This document shows, one piece after another, positions 60,631 to 64,000 of a stretch of DNA of 64,000 nt. The first letter of the stretch is position 1. Each line of letters begins with the position of its first letter. This DNA is from Acidimicrobiia bacterium (GTDB lineage: Bacteria > Actinomycetota > Acidimicrobiia > Spongiisociales > ZC4RG35): positions 1-64,000 of the forward strand of contig JANQOU010000011.1 in the NCBI GenBank assembly GCA_028285585.1, written 5' to 3'. The position numbers and the translations under genes were made by a program. The notes beneath the pieces are model-generated. The model worked only from the letters and a program-made list of their open reading frames with translations. It was not told the DNA's origin and did not search any database.

Positions 60631-62043
60631 TCAGATTGTGTACTGGCTGGTGGAGCGTGGGAGGTACTCGCCGTCACCGGGCTGGCCGTCGTACTCGTCG
60701 TTGGCGACGATGACCTTGCCCTTGGACATGACCGTCTCGATCTTGCCGACCATCTCCCAACCCTCGTAGGCCGAGTAGTCGACATCCATGTGATGGGTGT
60801 CCACCGAGATGACATGGCTCCCGTTGGGGTCGAGCACGACGATGTCGGCGTCCGATCCGACGGCGATGGTGCCCTTCTTGGGATACAAGCCAAACATCTT
60901 CGCTGGCGTCGTCGCCGTGATCTCGACGAAACGGTTGACGTCGATGCGGCCCTGGGCGACACCACCGTTGTAGATGAGACGCATCCGCTCCTCGACCCCC
61001 GGCATGCCGTTGGGGATCTTGGTGAAGTCGCCCTGGCCCAGCTGCTTCTGGGTCCCGAAGGCGTGATGGTCGCCCATGCAGAACGGGCAGTGGTCGGTGG
61101 AGACCACTTGTAGGTCGTTGGTCCTCAGACCCTGCCACAGCCGCTCTTGGTGGCCGGCAGCACCGTCGCGCAACGGCGGAGAGCACACGTACTTGGCGCC
61201 GTCGAACCCGTTACCGAGGTTGTCCAGTGACAAGAACAGATACTGCGGGCAAGTCTCGGCGTAGACGTTCTGCCCGCGGTCGCGAGCTTGGATCACCTCG
61301 TCGAGGGCCTCATGGGCGGAAAGATGGACGATGTAGAGCTGAACACCTGTCAGCTCTGCCAGCTTGATCGCCCGATGGGTCGCCTCGCCCTCGAGGATGC
61401 TCTTCCGAACCACCCCGTGGTAATAGGGGTCCGTCTCGCCGCGATCCAGGGCCTGCTCGGCGAGCACGTCGATGGCGATGCCGTTCTCGGCGTGCATGCA
61501 GATGGTGGCGCCATCCTCCTGAGCCTTCTGCATCGCCCTGACGATCTGGCCGTCGTCGGAGTAGAACACCCCCGGGTAGGCCATGAACATCTTGAACGAG
61601 GTGACACCCTCCCGGACCAGCAGTTCCATCTCCTTGAGCGTCTGGTCGTTGATGTCGCCGGTGATCATGTGGAAGCCGTAGTCGATGGCACAGTTGCCCC
61701 GCGCCTTCTCCATCCATGCCTCCCAACCGTCCATGGCCGACTCGCCGACGGTTTGCACCGCAAAGTCGATGATCGACGTGGTGCCACCCCAGGCAGCGGC
61801 GCGGGTTCCAGTCTCGAAGGTGTCGGCGGCGTACGTGCCGCCAAACGGAAGCTCCATGTGGGTGTGGACGTCTACTCCACCAGGGATGACCAGCTTGCCA
61901 GTGGCGTCGACAACTTCATCGCCGTCGATCGAGTGCTCCCGACCCAGGAGGGCCACCACCTTGCCGTCCTCGACGAGGACGTCTGCCTCCATCTTCTCGA
62001 CGGCGGTCACGACGGTCCCGCCTTTGATGAGGGTCTTGCCCAT
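60631..62043 (-). CDS. hydA: Dihydropyrimidinase (D-hydantoinase)
   Basis: 470 residues; ATG 62043 has an AGGAGGAAT ribosome-binding site. It hydrolyses 5,6-dihydrouracil or dihydrothymine to N-carbamoyl-beta-amino acids. The binuclear metal site is visible: the HTH pair in PGGVDVHTHMELPFGGT, the Lys that is carboxylated in TSFKMFMAYPG, His in CMHAENG and LYIVHLSAHEAL, and the substrate region VSTDHCPFCMGDHHAFG. Length matches the family. The next enzyme of the pathway is encoded directly upstream in the same operon. Confidence 0.95.
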   Translation of the reverse strand: MGKTLIKGGTVVTAVEKMEADVLVEDGKVVALLGREHSIDGDEVVDATGKLVIPGGVDVHTHMELPFGGTYAADTFETGTRAAAWGGTTSIIDFAVQTVGESAMDGWEAWMEKARGNCAIDYGFHMITGDINDQTLKEMELLVREGVTSFKMFMAYPGVFYSDDGQIVRAMQKAQEDGATICMHAENGIAIDVLAEQALDRGETDPYYHGVVRKSILEGEATHRAIKLAELTGVQLYIVHLSAHEALDEVIQARDRGQNVYAETCPQYLFLSLDNLGNGFDGAKYVCSPPLRDGAAGHQERLWQGLRTNDLQVVSTDHCPFCMGDHHAFGTQKQLGQGDFTKIPNGMPGVEERMRLIYNGGVAQGRIDVNRFVEITATTPAKMFGLYPKKGTIAVGSDADIVVLDPNGSHVISVDTHHMDVDYSAYEGWEMVGKIETVMSKGKVIVANDEYDGQPGDGEYLPRSTSQYTI

Positions 62044-62088
62044 GATTCCTCCTATCGGTCTCTCATCCCAGCGTGTTACGGCAGGTCT

Positions 62089-62931
62089 TCAGGGAGCTAC
62101 GAGCGAGTCGTAGGCATCGGGACGACGATCCCGGTAGAAGGCCCAGGTCTTGCGCACCTCGTCGATCAGGTCCATGTCGAGATCGCGGATCACGACCTCT
62201 TCCTCCGTGTCGGAGGCTGCTTCCCCTACGAGCTGGCCCCGAGGGTCGACGAAGTAGGAGGAGCCGTAGAAGTCGTTGTCGCCGAACTCCTCTTTCCCAA
62301 CCCGGTTGATGGCACCGATGTAGTACTCGTTGGCCACGGCCGCCGCCGGCTGCTCGAGGTTCCACAGGTACATCGACAGGCCGCGGCTCGTGGCCGAAGG
62401 GTTGAAGACGATCTTGGCGCCGGCCAGTCCCAGGGCGCGCCAGCCCTCAGGGAAGTGCCGGTCGTAACAGATGTAGACACCGATTCGGCCGACAGCCGTG
62501 TCGAAGATCGGATAGCCGGTGTTGCCGGGCCTGAAGTAGAACTTCTCCCAGAACCCGTTCACATGGGGGATGTGGGTTTTGCGGTACTTGCCCAGATAGG
62601 TGCCGTCGGCGTCAATCACCGCCGCTGTGTTGTAGAGGAAGCCGTCGTCGTGCTTCTCGTAGATGGGCACGACGAGAACCATCCCGGTGTCCCTGGCCAC
62701 TTCGATCATCCGCTGGGTGGTGGGCCCGTCCGGAACCGCCTCGGCCGTGTCCTTGTGCTCGTCGTCTTGCACCTGACAGAAGTAGGGAGCGTTGAACAAC
62801 TCCTGGAAGCACATCACTTGAGCACCTTGCTCCGCGGCGTCGTATGCGTACTTGACGTTCTTCTCGACCATCGACTCCTTGTCGCCGGTCCACGCCGTTT
62901 GGGCCAGTGCGGCCCTCACGATGTTCGTCAT
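62089..62931 (-). CDS. Beta-ureidopropionase / N-carbamoyl amidohydrolase (nitrilase superfamily)
   Basis: 280 residues from ATG 62931, chosen because AGGAGG lies eight bases upstream; the longer frame adds non-family sequence. Catalytic Glu in MCFQELFNAPYF, Lys in KYRKTHIPH and Cys in GVYICYDRHFPEGWRALGLA complete the nitrilase triad, and KIVFNPSAT follows. It would hydrolyse N-carbamoyl-beta-alanine to beta-alanine, CO2 and ammonia, completing reductive uracil breakdown after dihydropyrimidinase. It is divergent from the NCS2 permease. Confidence 0.92.
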   Translation of the reverse strand: MTNIVRAALAQTAWTGDKESMVEKNVKYAYDAAEQGAQVMCFQELFNAPYFCQVQDDEHKDTAEAVPDGPTTQRMIEVARDTGMVLVVPIYEKHDDGFLYNTAAVIDADGTYLGKYRKTHIPHVNGFWEKFYFRPGNTGYPIFDTAVGRIGVYICYDRHFPEGWRALGLAGAKIVFNPSATSRGLSMYLWNLEQPAAAVANEYYIGAINRVGKEEFGDNDFYGSSYFVDPRGQLVGEAASDTEEEVVIRDLDMDLIDEVRKTWAFYRDRRPDAYDSLVAP

Positions 62932-63089
62932 CGTGTTCCTCCTAGAAACTGCTACTGGGCCAAACAAACCTACTCGGCCCGCCCGAAACTTGAAGCGGCC
63001 TTCGAGAAGGAGCCAACTTTCGCCGACATCGGACATGGCCCCGTCATTAGGTTTCGAGACGACCGCTATTGCGTTGCACGGGAGGAGTC
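62932..63089. promoter_or_regulatory. Divergent intergenic region of the pyrimidine catabolic genes
   Basis: 158 bases separate the amidohydrolase and permease start codons and must hold both promoters. Ribosome-binding sites are clear at both ends (AGGAGG on the minus strand, GGGAGGAGTC on the plus strand). I cannot identify promoter boxes with confidence. Confidence 0.5.
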
Positions 63090-64000
63090 ATGAGCGCAAA
63101 CAGTACGAGCGAGGTCCAACTCAACTACGGCCTCGACGACGTACCCCAGCCATTCACGAGAGCGATGGGGCTTGGCCTTCAGCACGTTCTCACCATGTTC
63201 GGTGCCACGATCCTGGTGCCACTGATCCTGGGGCCGGCGATGGAGATGGACAGAGTCCAGATAGCCATCCTGGTCAGCTCGGTGTTCATCTGCTCGGGAG
63301 TGGCCACGTTCCTACAGGTGACAGTTGGGTCTCGCCTGCCGATCATCCAAGGCGTCTCGTTCGCCTTCCTGGTGCCGTTCTTTGCGATCATCGCAGCGCA
63401 CCCGGGAGCAGACGCGATGCGTTACATCGCCGGGCTGATCATCGTCGGCGCCTTGATCGAGGTGACGATCGGATTTGGCGGCCTCTTCGGCCTGCTCAGG
63501 AAGTACGTCACGCCGATAACCATCGCACCGGTCATCGCACTGATCGGCCTCTCGCTGTTTGCGCCCGCCGCGGGCACGGCGTCACAGCACTGGCCGCTCT
63601 CGTTGACGATGTTGGCCCTGGTCTTCGTGTTCTCACTGATCCTGGCGCCCAAGTTCCGGTTCTTCTCGCTGTTCCCTGTTCTGCTGGCGATCCTGGCGTC
63701 GTACGCCATCGCACTGATATTCACCTGGGTCGGCGTGTTCGAGGAGGGCAGCGCAGCCGCCGTCAGCTTCGCCGGTGTCGGAGACGCCGACTGGATACGA
63801 GGTGTCTCGGTCGGTGACGGCGGGATCATCTTCCCTTGGGGCACTCCCCTGTTCGACTGGACACTGCTGATCGGCATCCTCGCCGCCTACTTGGCGTCGA
63901 TGATCGAGTCGTTCGGCGACTATCACGCCGTGTCGCGAATCGCCACCGGGAAAGACCCCGATGCGAGGACGATCAACCGCGGCATCGGCTCCGAAGGCCT
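63090..64000 (+). CDS. NCS2 family nucleobase:cation symporter (partial)
   Basis: The frame opens at ATG 63090, six bases after GGGAGGAG, and runs off the window end after 303 codons, without its C-terminus. The start LNYGLDDVPQPFTRAMGLGL and QHVLTMFGATILVPLILG are typical of uracil/xanthine permeases (UraA/XanQ type). QGVSFAFLVPFFAII and the substrate-site helix DWTLLIGILAAYLASMIESF, then GDYHAVSR, contain the conserved Glu. Uptake of uracil, thymine or a related base fits the adjacent dihydropyrimidinase and ureidopropionase genes. Confidence 0.92.
   Translation, partial: MSANSTSEVQLNYGLDDVPQPFTRAMGLGLQHVLTMFGATILVPLILGPAMEMDRVQIAILVSSVFICSGVATFLQVTVGSRLPIIQGVSFAFLVPFFAIIAAHPGADAMRYIAGLIIVGALIEVTIGFGGLFGLLRKYVTPITIAPVIALIGLSLFAPAAGTASQHWPLSLTMLALVFVFSLILAPKFRFFSLFPVLLAILASYAIALIFTWVGVFEEGSAAAVSFAGVGDADWIRGVSVGDGGIIFPWGTPLFDWTLLIGILAAYLASMIESFGDYHAVSRIATGKDPDARTINRGIGSEG

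Noticed and set aside
61288-63093. 601-residue plus-strand open frame
   Set aside because: It is antisense to the dihydropyrimidinase and ureidopropionase genes, whose motifs are intact, and has no recognisable domain; a shadow of GC-rich codon bias.

Overview
The window looks like a chromosomal segment of a GC-rich actinobacterium. The reasons are strong G/C bias at third codon positions, frequent GTG/TTG starts, several genes that appear leaderless, several F420-type flavin/deazaflavin oxidoreductases, Thr-rich lipoproteins and an LtrA protein. An uncultured Acidimicrobiia-like lineage is a guess; there is no rRNA or tRNA in the window to settle it.

Layout. (1) 1-7040: a tightly overlapping operon for a Dpp/Opp-type ABC importer (substrate-binding protein tail, two permeases, two ATPases) with a Rid-family protein, a DHA2 drug-type MFS transporter and an aminotransferase embedded in it. 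(2) 7054-11290: a palindrome, then a (2-amino)benzoate-CoA-ligase-like enzyme, a kynurenine-formamidase-like cyclase and a ThDP enzyme, suggesting aromatic acid catabolism linked to the importer. (3) 11348-18064: a lipoprotein, a membrane-anchored HExxH zincin, and a divergent large protein with the cyclase-cyclase-ATPase-TPR plan of soluble adenylyl cyclase. (4) 18163-24621: assorted single genes (unknown protein, secreted beta-helix protein, DfsB-like protein, zinc alcohol dehydrogenase, LtrA, DUF1295, flavodoxin). (5) 24749-29319: pyruvate:ferredoxin oxidoreductase plus a dihydroorotate-dehydrogenase-like protein. (6) 29641-37599: two giant FtsX-type permeases and two ATPases.

(7) 37633-43760 is the most unusual part. 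It is a block of visibly lower GC and different codon use, bracketed by an approximately 82-bp imperfect direct repeat that carries the 3' end of the preceding ABC ATPase gene. It encodes a PfkB kinase / circularly permuted YpsA (SLOG) / HisG-like phosphoribosyltransferase fusion, a membrane-anchored SAM methyltransferase, a divergent thymidylate-synthase-superfamily protein whose pyrimidine-selecting Asn is replaced by Asp (as in dCMP/CMP hydroxymethylases), a HAD phosphatase and a small unknown protein. I read it as an acquired, probably undescribed nucleotide or nucleoside modification pathway; the chemistry is inference.

(8) 43899-47015: a TetR regulator with a clear promoter and operator, an alpha/beta-hydrolase-glycosyltransferase fusion and an NTF2-like protein. 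(9) 47185-56093: lipoprotein, frameshifted MFS gene, deazaflavin-type reductase, DUF3039, then a ribokinase / nucleoside hydrolase / GcvT-like / FAD oxidoreductase operon, a PNPOx-like protein and an LLM oxidoreductase. (10) 56189-59484: a serine-hydrolase lipoprotein and a TetR-ABC exporter operon whose operator overlaps the regulator's start codon. (11) 59493-64000: reductive pyrimidine catabolism (LLM F420-type oxidoreductase, dihydropyrimidinase, beta-ureidopropionase) divergent from an NCS2 uracil/xanthine-type permease cut off by the window end.

Two repeat families are visible. One is an inverted pair of MITE-like elements with 13-bp terminal inverted repeats (29403-29565 and 47038-47144). 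The other is a pair of about 43-bp inverted repeats around the LLM gene at 59.5-60.6 kb. No tRNA, rRNA, CRISPR array, transposase or integrase was recognised.
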